A stretch of 64,000 nucleotides of DNA from Desulfocarbo indianensis (GTDB lineage: Bacteria; Desulfobacterota; Desulfarculia; Desulfarculales; Desulfarculaceae), in assembly GCA_001184205.1 (NCBI GenBank), contig LBMP01000001.1, forward strand, positions 477,365 to 541,364, written 5' to 3'. A program made the translations under genes and the position numbers. The notes under the pieces were generated by a model, which was not told the origin of the DNA, ran no database searches, and was given only the letters and a program-made list of their open reading frames with translations. Below are positions 1 to 9,638 of this stretch, in pieces. Position 1 is the stretch's first letter, and the number at the start of each line of letters is the position of its first letter.

Positions 1-1137
1 CAGGCCCTGCTTCTTGGCCGCGTTCTCGCCGGTTAGCGCCACCTGGCGGGCGAAACCGGCCACCTCCACCTCCTCGGAAAGCAGATCGCGGTCCTTGGCG
101 TAGTAGAGCACGTCCAGCACCGTGCGGCGGATGCGCCCCACCATGATCTGCACCACCTCCCAGCCCTTCATCACCCTTTCGTAATCTTTTTTCTCCAGGC
201 CCACCCGGATGCCGTACATGCCGCCGTCCAGCGCGGTTATCAGCCCCTTGACCCCGTGGCTGATGGAGCCGATGAGCATGCCCAGGGAGGAAAGGTGGTC
301 TTGCAGCTTGCGTATCTGGGTTATGTTGGTGGACATCTCCATGACCTGGCTGATCTCGCCGCCGCTGTCGCGGATGGGCGCGGTCCAAGTCAACACATTG
401 TATTGCTCGCCGCGCAAGGCGGTGACCACCTGCTCGTATTGGTGGCTCTGGCCGTCGCGGAAGGTGTCGGCCACCGGGCATTCGGGGCAGCCCTCGCAGA
501 GGCCCTTGTACACGTCGAAGCAGTAATGGCCCGCCAGGTTGCCGAAATCCTCCTTGAAGCGCCGGTTCAGGGCGGTGATGCGGAAATCCCGGTCCAGCAC
601 CGAGATGTAGCAGGGCACCTCGTCGAAAAGCTGCTGGTATTTCTGCTGGCTGTCGTAGAGCTGGGTCTGGCAGACGGTGCCGTGGGAAAGCTCCTCGGAG
701 AGAATATCCAATTCCGGGGCCGCGGGGTCGTCCAGGGGCTGGCCGGACAGGACCGCCAGCTTGCGTTTGGTGGAAAGCCTTTCCTGGGCCCTTTTCACGG
801 CGACGGCCAGGCGGGAGGGGCTCAGCGGCTTCACCAGGAAATCGCTGGCCCCCTGTTCCAGGGCCTTGGCCCCCCGCTCCAGCTTGTCGGGCCGCACCAG
901 GTAGATTATCTCGGTCCAGGGGCGGGCCGCCCGCAGCTGGGCCAAAAGGCCCAGGCCGTCGGCGGAAACCAGGGCGTTGTCCAAGATGGCCAGGGGCGGG
1001 CTCTCCCGCAGGAGCAGGCTCAGGGCCTCGCCGGGATCGGCGGCGCTCACGGGGGTGTGGGCCCAGCGGGAGACCATGGCGGCCAGGGCCCGCCTCAGCT
1101 CATCGTCTTCCACCACCAAGAGTATTTTATGGGCCAT
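1..1137 (-). CDS. Response regulator-PAS-histidine kinase (partial, C-terminus beyond window)
   Basis: Reading the minus strand from the ATG at 1137 gives an open frame that leaves the left edge of the window, so the kinase C-terminus is missing. The N-terminus (about residues 1-125) is a receiver domain: acidic pocket VVEDDE, phospho-acceptor Asp in AILDNALVS, and Lys in FLVKPLS. A PAS domain follows (YISVLDRDFRITALNRRF) with a Cys-rich CEGCPECPV stretch inside it, then a kinase-type dimerisation segment with a histidine in SISHGVKGLITAL. It is probably a cytoplasmic signalling kinase driven by another kinase. The next gene upstream is a lone receiver on the same strand, so the two may work together. 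The signal sensed is not visible; the Cys cluster in the PAS could hold a metal or respond to redox (inference). Confidence 0.8.
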   Translation of the reverse strand, partial: MAHKILLVVEDDELRRALAAMVSRWAHTPVSAADPGEALSLLLRESPPLAILDNALVSADGLGLLAQLRAARPWTEIIYLVRPDKLERGAKALEQGASDFLVKPLSPSRLAVAVKRAQERLSTKRKLAVLSGQPLDDPAAPELDILSEELSHGTVCQTQLYDSQQKYQQLFDEVPCYISVLDRDFRITALNRRFKEDFGNLAGHYCFDVYKGLCEGCPECPVADTFRDGQSHQYEQVVTALRGEQYNVLTWTAPIRDSGGEISQVMEMSTNITQIRKLQDHLSSLGMLIGSISHGVKGLITALDGGMYGIRVGLEKKDYERVMKGWEVVQIMVGRIRRTVLDVLYYAKDRDLLSEEVEVAGFARQVALTGENAAKKQGL

Positions 1138-1198
1138 GCCGTGGAGCCCCTGGTTTCGCGGGTCGCCCGGCCTTGCCGGGCCGGGAGGCTATGAATCA

Positions 1199-1564
1199 TC
1201 AGGCCGGTCCGATGACCTTTTGGATTATCTCCACCAGCTGCGCCGGCTCGAAAGGCTTTTGCACGATGGCCGCCGCCTTGTTGGGCTTGATGGCCCGGTG
1301 GGGCGCGGATTGTCCGGTGATCACCACGATGGGAATGTCCTTGTGTTTATCGTCCTTGCGTATGCTTTGATAAAAACGGGTGCCATGGCCCTGGGGCATC
1401 TGCAAATCCAGGGTGATGAGGTCCGGCTTTTCCCCGGCCAACAGCTCGAGGCCCTGTTCCACGCTGGGGGCGCAGACCGTGTCGTAGCCGTTGTCCCGGA
1501 AGATATCCTCGAGGTAATTGCTGACGTGAATCTCGTCCTCGATGATCATTATCTTTTTCGCCAT
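1199..1564 (-). CDS. Single-domain response regulator (CheY-like receiver)
   Basis: This 121-residue protein is a complete receiver domain with no output domain. The acidic pair is in MIIEDE, the phospho-acceptor Asp in LITLDLQMP, the conserved Thr in IVVITGQSA, and the Lys in VQKPFEP. It would act by protein contact or as a phosphotransfer intermediate. It sits 61 bp before the receiver-PAS-kinase on the same strand and about 220 bp after the hybrid kinase gene, so all three may form one phosphorelay. An A/G-rich stretch (gaaagaggt) lies upstream of the ATG at suitable spacing. About 220 bp between this gene and the hybrid kinase hold no gene. Confidence 0.88.
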   Translation of the reverse strand: MAKKIMIIEDEIHVSNYLEDIFRDNGYDTVCAPSVEQGLELLAGEKPDLITLDLQMPQGHGTRFYQSIRKDDKHKDIPIVVITGQSAPHRAIKPNKAAAIVQKPFEPAQLVEIIQKVIGPA

Positions 1565-1781
1565 GGCTCATAACCTCTTTCGCCAAAGACGCCGGCCGCA
1601 GCCGGCCGCTTATCCCCTGCGCTTGCCGCGCGCCCCAAGCCGGCCGAGCCGTCCCGCCATGATCAGCGCTTTTGCGGAACCCGCCCCCCGGAACGCGCCG
1701 CACCGGCCCCCAGGGACGGCGGCCCGTTAATAATTCCATAATAGAAGTTAATTTACAAGATTCCCCAGAGGTATACCAGGG

Positions 1782-4730
1782 TTATTGAAGGCCCTCTCCC
1801 GCGGGCGGATGGTCTCCGCCCGCCGGCTCCGCGGCGACCTGATCCAGCAACTGGCGCACCACCTGGGCCAGCTTGGTGACCGAAAGCGGTTTCAGCAAAA
1901 AGCGGCGGATGCCCACCCGGCGGGCGATTTCCTCGGAAACCTGTTCGCTGTGGCCGGTGCAAAGGATGATGGGCAAATGGGGATCGATGGCCAACATCTC
2001 CCGGGCCAACTGCAAGCCGGTGAGTCCGGGCATGGTCTGGTCGGTGACCACCAGGTCGAAAGCGCCGGGCTCCCGCTTGAAAAGCTCCAGCGCCTGGTGG
2101 CTGTCGCTCAGGGCGGTGACCGTGTAGCCCAGGCGTCCCAGGATGCGCCCCCCCAGCTCGGCCAGGGCCTTTTCGTCGTCCACGAACAACACCCGCTCCC
2201 GGCCCCTGGGCATCTGCTCCAGCCCCAGCCGCCCGGCTTCCTCGGCCCTGCATGCCGTCTCCGGCAGATACACCCAGAATTCGCTGCCCCGGCCCACCTC
2301 GCTTCTCACCAGGATGGCGCCCCGCATGCTTTTCACGATGCCGTGGGCCACGGCCAGACCCATGCCGGTGCCCTGGCCCGTCTCCTTGGTGGTGAAAAAG
2401 GGCTCGAAAATGCGGTCCAGGGTGGCCGCGTCCATGCCGTGGCCGGTGTCGGCCACCCTGATCACCTGATAGGCCCCCGGCTCCAGCTCGGCGAAATTGG
2501 CGGCGGCCTCCTCATCCAGCACCTCCCGTTCCAGCCGCACCTCCAGCAGACCCCCCAGGGCGTGCATGGCGTAGGCGGCGTTGGAGCAGAGGTTCATGAT
2601 GATCTGGTGGATCATGGTGGGGTCGGCCCGTACCATGCCGGCCAGCGGTTCCAGCTGGGCCCGGATGCTTATGGTGGCCGGCAGGGTGGCCCGCAGCAGT
2701 TCCAGGGACTCCCTTACCACGGGCTCCAATCTGAGCGGGCGCAGCTCCTGCTCGCCCTGGCGGCTGAAGCCCAGGATTTGGCGGACCAGGTTCTTGGCCC
2801 GCTGGCCGGCCTTGACCAGATTGGCCAGGTCGGCCTGGCAGGAATGGTCCTTGGGCAGGTCGTCGGCGATCAATTCGGCATAGCCCAGCACCGCGGCCAG
2901 GATATTGTTGAAGTCATGGGCGATGCCCCCGGCCAGGGTTCCCAGGGCCTCCATCTTGTGGGCCTGGCGCAGTTGGATTTCCAATTGCCCGCGGCGCTCC
3001 TCGCTGCGGATGCGGTGCAGGGCCAGGGCGTAGACCTCGGCCAGTTGCTCCACCGCCCGCACGTGGCGCTGGTTGTAGCCGTCCCGCGAATTGGCCAGGG
3101 AAATCTGCCCCACCAGTTCGCCGGCGAACAGAACCGGCACGCTGAGGAAATCGGCGATGGGGATATGCCCCTGGGGCAGGCCCTTGGCCGAGGGATGACC
3201 TGCGGGATCGCTTACGTAAAAGGATTCCCCGCTGTTCAGGGAGTGCCCCCAAAGTCCGGGATAGCGTCCCTCGGGGCCCAGTTTGAAGGCGGTCGCCTTC
3301 ATCTGATCCGGGAGCCCGCAATCCTCCTGGCTCATGTTGGCCAAGGTGTGGCTGAGCATCTCGCGGGACTGCGGGTCTATGTAGGAAACGTAGCCGTGCC
3401 GGCTCTGGGTCAGCTCCTTGGCGTATTCCAGCACCTGGCCCGCCAGGGACTTTATGTCGGGCTGGTGGGCGATGAGGGCGTGGGTGAGCCCGGCCAGGGC
3501 GGCGTTGACCTGGGACTCCCAGCGCAGGTCTTCCTCGTCCTGCCGCCGCTTGCTCATGTCCTCGAAAATGGCCACCACCTCGCCCGAGGGCAGTTTGTAG
3601 ACGTAATTTTCCACCCATTGGCCAATGAGGCCGTCTTTATAAAAGGTCGCCGGATGCTTTCGCGGCCGACCGTCCCGCCAAACCGCCTGAAAAACCTGGA
3701 ACAGGCCCAAATCCTCCACCCCGGGGAAGACCTCCCGCACCGGGCGTCCCAGGATCTGCTCCTTTTCAAGGCCGTACATGGCCAAAGCGGTGCGGTTCAT
3801 ATCCTTGAAGATGAATTCCTCGCCCTGATTCACCGCTTCGTAGACCGCCACCCCGCTGAACATGTTGTCGAAAAGCTCGCGGAAGCGGTGCTCGCTGGCC
3901 GTCAGCAAGTTTTCGGCGGCCTTGCGCTGGCTGATGTCGCGCATCACCGCCACGTAGATTTCGCCTTCCCGGCCCGAGCCGCTCAGCTCCGAGAGCACCG
4001 TCTCCATGGGGAAAAGCCGGCCGTCCGCGCCCTGATAAAGCCACTCCCCCCGCCAAAGGCCGCCGGCGATCATGTCCGGGTAGGCCGCCTGGCCGAATTC
4101 CTCATAGCTTTGCCGGCTGGGGTGCATGATCCGCGCCGAGGCGCCTATCACCTCCTCGCGCTTGTATCCGAACTGGGTCAGGAAGGCGGGATTGCAATCG
4201 GTGATGATTCTTTCGGAATTCAGGGTGATGATGGCGTCGCCCGTGCCTTGCACCAGGGCGCGCAGATGGGCCTCGCTTTTGCGCAGGGCCTTTTGGGCCT
4301 GGCTGAGCTGGGACACGTCGCGCATGATACCGCAGATGCCGGCCACTCGGCCGGATTCCTCGCGCCAGGGGAATTTTATCAAATGAAAGACGCGCTCCCG
4401 GCCCTGCCAGTTGGTTTTTCTTATGGTTTCCACCACTTCGCCGGAGAGCACCCGGCGGTCGTCGTCATCGGACTGGTCGCTCAGGCCCCGCTCGTCCAGC
4501 TCGTCCAGGCGCTTGCCCAGGATTTCCCCGGCCGGGCGGCCCAGGAAAAGCTCCATGGCGCGGTTGACTTGGATATAGGTCCGATCGAGGTCCTTGATGA
4601 AAACGCAGTCCTGGGCGTTGTTGAAAACCGCGCGCAGGCGGCCCGCCTCCACCTTCAGCAAGGCGTTCCGCCGCCGCAGCGTTTCCAACTCGTGCCGGAG
4701 ACGCTCCTCTTGCGACCAGGAGTCGATCAT
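1782..4730 (-). CDS. Hybrid sensor histidine kinase (PAS-PAS-PAS-GAF-HisKA-HATPase-REC)
   Basis: This is a 982-residue soluble hybrid kinase. Three PAS domains occupy roughly residues 30-400, each followed by a PAC-like end such as RDVSQLSQ or [13 protein letters not shown] domain spans about 415-580. The H-box is [17 protein letters not shown] near residue 605. The ATPase domain carries [12 protein letters not shown] (N box), DTGHGMD (G1) and GTGMGLAV (G2). The C-terminal receiver (about 850-970) has LFVDDEK, the acceptor Asp in VVTDQTMPG and Lys in FLLKPLS. No transmembrane segment is evident, so it should sense a cytoplasmic cue. The start follows AGTAGCAAATG, with a weak ribosome site. 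The long plus-strand frame opposite it is a GC-rich shadow. Confidence 0.93.
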   Translation of the reverse strand: MIDSWSQEERLRHELETLRRRNALLKVEAGRLRAVFNNAQDCVFIKDLDRTYIQVNRAMELFLGRPAGEILGKRLDELDERGLSDQSDDDDRRVLSGEVVETIRKTNWQGRERVFHLIKFPWREESGRVAGICGIMRDVSQLSQAQKALRKSEAHLRALVQGTGDAIITLNSERIITDCNPAFLTQFGYKREEVIGASARIMHPSRQSYEEFGQAAYPDMIAGGLWRGEWLYQGADGRLFPMETVLSELSGSGREGEIYVAVMRDISQRKAAENLLTASEHRFRELFDNMFSGVAVYEAVNQGEEFIFKDMNRTALAMYGLEKEQILGRPVREVFPGVEDLGLFQVFQAVWRDGRPRKHPATFYKDGLIGQWVENYVYKLPSGEVVAIFEDMSKRRQDEEDLRWESQVNAALAGLTHALIAHQPDIKSLAGQVLEYAKELTQSRHGYVSYIDPQSREMLSHTLANMSQEDCGLPDQMKATAFKLGPEGRYPGLWGHSLNSGESFYVSDPAGHPSAKGLPQGHIPIADFLSVPVLFAGELVGQISLANSRDGYNQRHVRAVEQLAEVYALALHRIRSEERRGQLEIQLRQAHKMEALGTLAGGIAHDFNNILAAVLGYAELIADDLPKDHSCQADLANLVKAGQRAKNLVRQILGFSRQGEQELRPLRLEPVVRESLELLRATLPATISIRAQLEPLAGMVRADPTMIHQIIMNLCSNAAYAMHALGGLLEVRLEREVLDEEAAANFAELEPGAYQVIRVADTGHGMDAATLDRIFEPFFTTKETGQGTGMGLAVAHGIVKSMRGAILVRSEVGRGSEFWVYLPETACRAEEAGRLGLEQMPRGRERVLFVDDEKALAELGGRILGRLGYTVTALSDSHQALELFKREPGAFDLVVTDQTMPGLTGLQLAREMLAIDPHLPIILCTGHSEQVSEEIARRVGIRRFLLKPLSVTKLAQVVRQLLDQVAAEPAGGDHPPAGEGLQ

Positions 4731-4912
4731 TTGCTACTTACTGCTCTAGGCAAGAGCCCCCCTGCAGGGCAAGCAATTACTATCATAGCGCAATGCCAAG
4801 CCGCCGCAATAGTTAATAAATATCCTTGGCAAAAGACTGCCAGGCCGCGCGCGGCCTGGCCGGTCAGCTCATACGGAAGAAAAAAGAGATCGCCGCGCCG
4901 CCGGGGGGCCGG

Positions 4913-5542
4913 CTAGTGGGTGGTGGCGCTCAGCCCGTGCAGAAAAGAATTGGTTATCAGCTCTTCCACCTGGTCCAAGCCGTGGGTCTGGCGCTCGTCG
5001 AGCCAGCGCATGAGAAAACAGTTTATGGTGGCGCGCAGAAACAACAGCGCGCTGTCCAGGTCCATGGGGCGGAAGCGGCCCTGGGCCATGCCCGTTTCCA
5101 GGGCCCGGCGCACCAGGCGGGTGCAGGCCTGGAAACGGTCGCGCATGTCCTGCGGCAGGCCCACCTCAAAATCGAAGCCCTGGCCGGCCACTTCCCGAAG
5201 ATACATGATCATCTCCCGCGGATAATCGCCGTAGGCCCTCACGCTGGCGGCGATATACAGGCGCAGCTCCTGCAGGGGGTCTTTCATGGCCCAGTACCTG
5301 CTCAGCAGGTTGCGCTCGAAGGAGTCCAAGACCCGCCTTTTCAGCTCCTGGTAGATGTGGTCCTTGCCGCCGGGAAACAGCCGGTAGATGGTGCCCACGC
5401 CGAAACTGGCCAGTTCGGCTATTTCGGCCATGCCTGCGTCGTGAAAACCCTTGCGGGAGAAAACCTCCACCGCCGCTTCCATGATGTCTTCGCGTTGCCG
5501 CAGCGCCTGGCGTTCCCGCCGGCTCAAATCTACCTGGGGCAT
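4913..5542 (-). CDS. TetR/AcrR family transcriptional regulator
   Basis: This protein of about 209 residues has the TetR plan. The N-terminal helix-turn-helix is at residues 15-60 (IMEAAVEVFSRKGFHDAGM, then IAELASFGVGTIYRLF), and a divergent helical ligand-binding domain follows. I chose the ATG at 5542 (MPQVDLSRR) because a good Shine-Dalgarno, taggaga, sits 7 nt upstream; an upstream in-frame ATG lacks one. It lies upstream of the hybrid kinase and downstream of the Gld-type ABC operon on the same strand, without overlap with either. Its target and ligand are not evident. TetR proteins next to transporters often control them, so the ABC operon is a candidate target (inference). Confidence 0.9.
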   Translation of the reverse strand: MPQVDLSRRERQALRQREDIMEAAVEVFSRKGFHDAGMAEIAELASFGVGTIYRLFPGGKDHIYQELKRRVLDSFERNLLSRYWAMKDPLQELRLYIAASVRAYGDYPREMIMYLREVAGQGFDFEVGLPQDMRDRFQACTRLVRRALETGMAQGRFRPMDLDSALLFLRATINCFLMRWLDERQTHGLDQVEELITNSFLHGLSATTH

Positions 5543-5790
5543 GACATGTCTCCTAACTCGGGATCGGTCTTTATCCATTGGCCGGGCGTTCTCGGAAAAA
5601 CGCTCCTCGCGCCGCCGCCCCCTCAAGCCAAGGCCCGGACCCGTTCCGGCCAAAGCTCGCGGCGTCCGGCGCCGGCCGTTGCTTCCCGTTTCATGACCGC
5701 ATGTGATTATTCCGGCTTTATTGCAATCGGCGGGGACCGCCGCGCCGCTTGCAGCGGCGGCCGGGCAAAAGGACCAGGGGCTCGCCCGCT

Positions 5791-6342
5791 TCAGTCGGTC
5801 CCCGTCAGATAGTATTCAGCTCCCTTTTCCAATTCGCGCTTATACAAAACCCCCACCGTGAACACGCGGGGGTCGGGTTCCACCAGGCAATAGCACATGG
5901 CGCCGCTGGGGGTGTCCGCCCCCAAGGCGACCACGGTCTTGGCGGTCGCGCCCCCGGCCTGGCCGGTCAAGGTCACGGTCAGGGCCGGCTTGTCCAGGCC
6001 GTAGGGCTGGAGCCCTTGCCCGGCCCGGCCCACCACCTCCACGTAGCCGTATTGGAATACCTCGAGTATTTCCCGCACCCGCTGATTGTCGGCCCGCTGC
6101 CGGCGCGGCCGGGTCAGCCACCAGTCGCCGCCTTGTTTGGCGAAAACCAGGGCCGGCCGTTGGCCGCGGTATTGGATGCTTATGGCGTCGACGCCCTCGG
6201 TGACCACCGGCAGGCCGGTCTTGCCCGGTTCGCTTTCCATGGGCTTGCCTGCGCCCCAATAAAACGCGAAGAACGCGTAAAGCCCCAGCGCGCAAAAAAG
6301 CGCGAAGAGGACCGCGGTGCGCTTGGCTCCTATCCCCGCCAT
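5791..6342 (-). CDS. DUF4340 domain protein (last gene of the Gld-type ABC operon)
   Basis: This 183-residue protein starts with a short basic stretch and one transmembrane segment (about residues 9-27, VLFALFCALGLYAFFAFYW). A periplasmic domain follows that resembles DUF4340 (VDAISIQYRGQRPALVFAKQ, then GGDWWLTRP, and later YGLDKPALTVTLTG). The ATG at 6342 overlaps the end of the GldG-like gene by 13 bp, which indicates translational coupling. DUF4340 proteins regularly follow GldG-type proteins in such operons; the molecular role is unknown. Full DUF4340 proteins are often longer, so this is a short version. The family call is by pattern, not by a search. Confidence 0.72.
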   Translation of the reverse strand: MAGIGAKRTAVLFALFCALGLYAFFAFYWGAGKPMESEPGKTGLPVVTEGVDAISIQYRGQRPALVFAKQGGDWWLTRPRRQRADNQRVREILEVFQYGYVEVVGRAGQGLQPYGLDKPALTVTLTGQAGGATAKTVVALGADTPSGAMCYCLVEPDPRVFTVGVLYKRELEKGAEYYLTGTD

Positions 6343-7694
6343 TTGCGGTAACCCAACACCAGGCCGCCGGCCAGCATGGCGGCCAGGGGTACCAACACCA
6401 CGCAGATGACGAACACCCAGGTGACCTGCGTGTGGGTCATGTGCCGGCGGGGATTGCGGTACTGCGGCTTTCTCACCGAAATCAGTATCTGGTCTTTCAC
6501 CAGCCAATTGGCCGTGTTCAGGAACAGGTCCTTGTTGGCCATCACCTCCAAAAACGAATTGCTCAAAAAATCGGAATCCCCGAAGAGCGCCAGGCCGCCG
6601 CCGGGCTTTTCCGCGCCCTCGGGTTTTTTGAGGCTGGTCAGGCCCGCCACCGGCAGGGGGCCCTGGCGGTCCACCCCCTCCTGAAAGGCGATGCCGCCCT
6701 TCATGAGGTCGCTTTTGCGGCTGGTGGCCCAACTGGTCTTGGCGCTCATGGCCAGGTATTGGGCCGCATGGTTCAGTTCCGCGTCGGTCATGGTGATGGA
6801 GCACGCCGAGGGAAACACCGCCGGCGACCCCAGGGCCTCGGTGATGGGCCCCTTGGCGAACAGCGGTATCAGGGGGGCCAGGCCGTCGTCGCCCAGGATT
6901 TTGCTGGTCTGGTCCACGATGATGTCATGCCCCAGGGCCATGCCGCGGGCGGCCAGGAAAGCCTCCAGGCGGGGCGCCCGGCTGAAGGGCTCGAACAGGA
7001 AAACCAGGTTGCCGCCCTGCTGGAGGAACTCCTCCAGACGCTTGATCTCCAGCTCCAGGAAATCCCTCTGCGGCGCGGCCACCAGCAACACGGCCAGGGG
7101 ATCGGCCAAGGGCTCGCGCAGGGCCAGGTTGACCGTCTCCACCCGCCAGCCCTCGTTGCCCAGCGCCTTGGCCAGGGCGCTGTAGCCGCCCTTGGGGTCC
7201 TGCTCGCCGTGCCCCTGGCTGAAGAGCATGGTTTTCACCCGCCCGGAGGTGAGCCGCACCAGGGCGTTGAGCACCGTTTCCTCGCTGGGCTGGCTTATCA
7301 AAAGGCTCTGGCCGCCCAGCTTGACCAGGGTCTGGCCATAGGTGGTGACGCCGTGCATCTTGGCCTGGGCGGGGTTGCCGTCCAGGTGAACCAGGCGGTA
7401 TTTGACCAGCGGCGAGCTGATGCGCAACAGGCGGTAGAATTCCTCGTGGCGGGCGCGGTCGCCGCCCTTGTAAAAGGTGACGAACTCCACCTCCCGCTCG
7501 AGCCCCCGCAAAACCTTCCGGGTCTGCTCGGACAGGGTGTAATCCTCGGCCGGGGTCAAATCCAGCCTTTGGTTGCGCTCGTAGGCGATGATCTCCAATA
7601 GCGCGGCTATGCCCAGGCAAAGCAGCACGCTGGCCGCGAACCAGACCCAGGGAGTCAGGCGGCGGCGGGCGGAGCGGCGGGCGGCCGTATTCAT
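6330..7694 (-). CDS. GldG-like ABC transport auxiliary protein
   Basis: This 454-residue protein has an N-terminal membrane anchor (WVWFAASVLLCLGIAALLEI), a large extracytoplasmic region and a C-terminal transmembrane helix (VFVICVVLVPLAAMLAGG). The region after the anchor, LDLTPAEDYTLSEQTRKVLR, is the typical start of the GldG/ABC-type uncharacterised domain, and SQGHGEQDP matches the conserved glutamine-amidotransferase-like fold region. It ends within the DUF4340 gene and overlaps the permease gene by 4 bp. It most likely partners with the ABC-2 permease and ATPase in export or envelope remodelling. The Gld name comes from gliding Bacteroidetes; gliding itself is not implied here. Confidence 0.82.
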   Translation of the reverse strand: MNTAARRSARRRLTPWVWFAASVLLCLGIAALLEIIAYERNQRLDLTPAEDYTLSEQTRKVLRGLEREVEFVTFYKGGDRARHEEFYRLLRISSPLVKYRLVHLDGNPAQAKMHGVTTYGQTLVKLGGQSLLISQPSEETVLNALVRLTSGRVKTMLFSQGHGEQDPKGGYSALAKALGNEGWRVETVNLALREPLADPLAVLLVAAPQRDFLELEIKRLEEFLQQGGNLVFLFEPFSRAPRLEAFLAARGMALGHDIIVDQTSKILGDDGLAPLIPLFAKGPITEALGSPAVFPSACSITMTDAELNHAAQYLAMSAKTSWATSRKSDLMKGGIAFQEGVDRQGPLPVAGLTSLKKPEGAEKPGGGLALFGDSDFLSNSFLEVMANKDLFLNTANWLVKDQILISVRKPQYRNPRRHMTHTQVTWVFVICVVLVPLAAMLAGGLVLGYRKWRG

Positions 7695-8443
7695 TTCTGC
7701 CCCCGCCAGAAGCGGGTCTCCATCACCCGCAGGGTGAGGTACAGGAAAAGCCCGCAGAACAGAACGAAGAAGGCCACGTCCTTGGTATCGATCACTCCCT
7801 TGAAAAAGCCCTGCAAGCGGTCAAAGAGCGACAGCCGCACCAAGACCCGCACCACGCTCTCGCTGGCCATGAGCTCGTTCCAGGTGAGGAACCAGAAAAA
7901 AACGAAGACCCCCAGGGTGGCCAGGCCGGCGATGGCCTGGTTTTCGGTGAGGGAGGAGATGAATAGGCCGCAGGACAGCAGGGCGCAGCCCAGGAGCAGC
8001 AAGCCCAGGTATCCCGCCCACAGCGGTTGCAGCCCCTGGGTGCCCCAAAAGGCGGCCCACACCAGGAAATGCGCGAGGCTGCCGGCGAGCATGAGCAAAA
8101 GCGCCGCCAGGCCGGCCAGGAACTTGCCGGCCAGTATCTCGGAATCGCGCAGGGGATAGCTGGTGAGCAGCTCGAAGGTGCCCAGCTTTTTCTCCTCGGC
8201 CAAGAGCCGCATGGTGAGAAGCGGCAGGGTGAGCATCATCACGAAGCGCAGGTCGCTGAAGTAGCGCGACCAGAGGCCCTCCACCGGGCCGTAGTCCCCC
8301 TTGAAATTGATGGTGTTGTAAAAGCTGAGGTCCGTGAAAAAGAAATAGCCCGACAACAAAAGAAATATGGTGAGCACCCCGTAGAAGGCGGGGGAGGCCA
8401 GGTAGGAGCCCAGCTCGCGGCGGAACAGGCGGTAGACTTTCAT
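7691..8443 (-). CDS. ABC-2 type permease (GldF-like)
   Basis: This 250-residue membrane protein has about six hydrophobic segments, starting with YGVLTIFLLLSGYFFFTDLSF and ending with VAFFVLFCGLFLYLTLRVM. The segment LPLLTMRLLAEEKKLGTFELL is the hallmark of ABC-2/GldF permeases, where an amphipathic coupling helix precedes the next transmembrane pair. It overlaps both neighbours by 4 bp (ATGA), so ATPase, permease and GldG-like protein should be made together. It forms the membrane channel of the exporter; the substrate is unknown. Confidence 0.87.
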   Translation of the reverse strand: MKVYRLFRRELGSYLASPAFYGVLTIFLLLSGYFFFTDLSFYNTINFKGDYGPVEGLWSRYFSDLRFVMMLTLPLLTMRLLAEEKKLGTFELLTSYPLRDSEILAGKFLAGLAALLLMLAGSLAHFLVWAAFWGTQGLQPLWAGYLGLLLLGCALLSCGLFISSLTENQAIAGLATLGVFVFFWFLTWNELMASESVVRVLVRLSLFDRLQGFFKGVIDTKDVAFFVLFCGLFLYLTLRVMETRFWRGQK

Positions 8444-9399
8444 GAGGGCCGCTTCTCCCGCGCCAGCATTTTAAGAAAAGTGTCTTCCAGGCTGTGTTCC
8501 AGCGGCTCCAGACGCCGCAGCACCCATCCCCGCTCAAAGGCCAGGGCGCACAAGCTCCTGGCCAGGTCGGCCTCCCGCGCGGCCTGGATCAAAAAGGCCC
8601 GCCCGCCGGCCTCTTCGCCCTGGTCCTCCAGGCTCCTCACTCCCGGCATGGCCCCCAGCGGCCCGGCGAGATCCTGGCCGCCGGGCGCTTCCACCACCAC
8701 CCTGAAGCCCCGGCCGTCGGCCAGGGCCGCGCCCAGGGCCTGGGGGGTGTCCACCGCCAGGAGTTCGCCCCGGTTGATGATGATCACCCGGCGGCAAAGC
8801 TGGCTCACCTCGGAGAGGATGTGGCTGCTGAACACCACGGTAGAGCGTTGGGCCAGCTCCTTGATCAGGGCCCGTATCTCCACCACCTGCTCGGGGTCGA
8901 TGCCCGCGGTGGGCTCGTCCAGGAGCAGGATGTCGGGCTGGTTCACCAGGGCCTGGGCCAGGCCCACCCTTTGCTGATAGCCCTTGGAGAGATTGCCTAT
9001 GATGCGCTTGGCCATGTGGCCCAGGCCGCAAAGCTCCATCACCCTGGCCGCCTCTTTTTTGGGGCCGCCCGCGGGCGCGCCCTTGACGCCGGCCACGAAC
9101 TCCAAGAAAGAAGCCACCCGCATATCGGGGTAAATGGAGACGCGCTCCAGGAAATAGCCGGTGCGGGCCCGGATGGCCAGGGAATGGCGGGCGGCGTCCA
9201 AGCCGGCGATGCGCACCGAACCGGAGCTGGGCGGCATGAAGCAGGAGAGGATGCGCATCATGGTGGTCTTGCCGGCGCCGTTGGGCCCCAACAGGCCGAT
9301 CACCTCGCCCTGCTCCACGCTGAAGGAGACCCGGCGCAAGGCGTGCACCGAGCCGAAGCTTTTGCTCACGGAATCAACTTGGATCATGGATGCGTTCAA
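8440..9399 (-). CDS. ABC transporter ATP-binding protein (GldA-like)
   Basis: This 319-residue ATPase has a Walker A (GLLGPNGAGKTTMM), a signature motif (LSKGYQQRVGLAQAL), Walker B (ILLLDEPTAGID) and the switch histidine (VVFSSHILSE). A C-terminal domain of about 100 residues after the ATPase core is typical of DrrA/GldA-type exporters working with ABC-2 permeases. It is the first gene of a four-gene operon with overlaps throughout. The 240 bp upstream, toward the DUF1329 gene, hold the end-of-operon palindrome and a run of A/T that could contain the promoter. Confidence 0.92.
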   Translation of the reverse strand: MNASMIQVDSVSKSFGSVHALRRVSFSVEQGEVIGLLGPNGAGKTTMMRILSCFMPPSSGSVRIAGLDAARHSLAIRARTGYFLERVSIYPDMRVASFLEFVAGVKGAPAGGPKKEAARVMELCGLGHMAKRIIGNLSKGYQQRVGLAQALVNQPDILLLDEPTAGIDPEQVVEIRALIKELAQRSTVVFSSHILSEVSQLCRRVIIINRGELLAVDTPQALGAALADGRGFRVVVEAPGGQDLAGPLGAMPGVRSLEDQGEEAGGRAFLIQAAREADLARSLCALAFERGWVLRRLEPLEHSLEDTFLKMLAREKRPS

Positions 9400-9590
9400 A
9401 AAGAGTATCCGCTGTTAAAACAAGCTGGCGTTTCCCCCCAGCGGGCGCGGGACGATCTCTCGTGGTCTGCCGCGCCTCCCCCTGCCGGTTGGGAAAGATA
9501 TAAAACAAATAAGCCTAATTAATCCAGTTCCATTTCGGGAATCGCCTCGCCCCGGCCCTCCGGCGTTCGCTCCCCGCAGGCAGGGGGGCC

Positions 9591-9626
9591 GTCCCCGCCC
9601 TCCATATATATATGGAGGGCGGGGAC
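9591..9626. repeat. Perfect 36-bp palindrome, probable transcription terminator
   Basis: Bases 9591-9608 (GTCCCCGCCCTCCATATA) are exactly the reverse complement of 9609-9626. This makes an 18-bp perfect inverted repeat with no spacer and an ATATATAT centre. It starts 12 bp past the stop of the DUF1329 gene and lies between two minus-strand operons. The GC-rich arms would form a very stable RNA hairpin, so a terminator for the envelope cluster is the simplest reading. There is no clear U-run after it on either strand, so it could instead be a barrier to RNA decay or a protein-binding palindrome. Confidence 0.75.
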
Positions 9627-9638
9627 ATGGAACCAGGA

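Noticed and set aside
1785-4916. A 1043-codon plus-strand open frame opposite the hybrid kinase
   Set aside because: It is a high-GC shadow; the minus-strand protein has clear PAS, GAF, kinase and receiver motifs, and the plus product is low-complexity His/Gly/Leu-rich.
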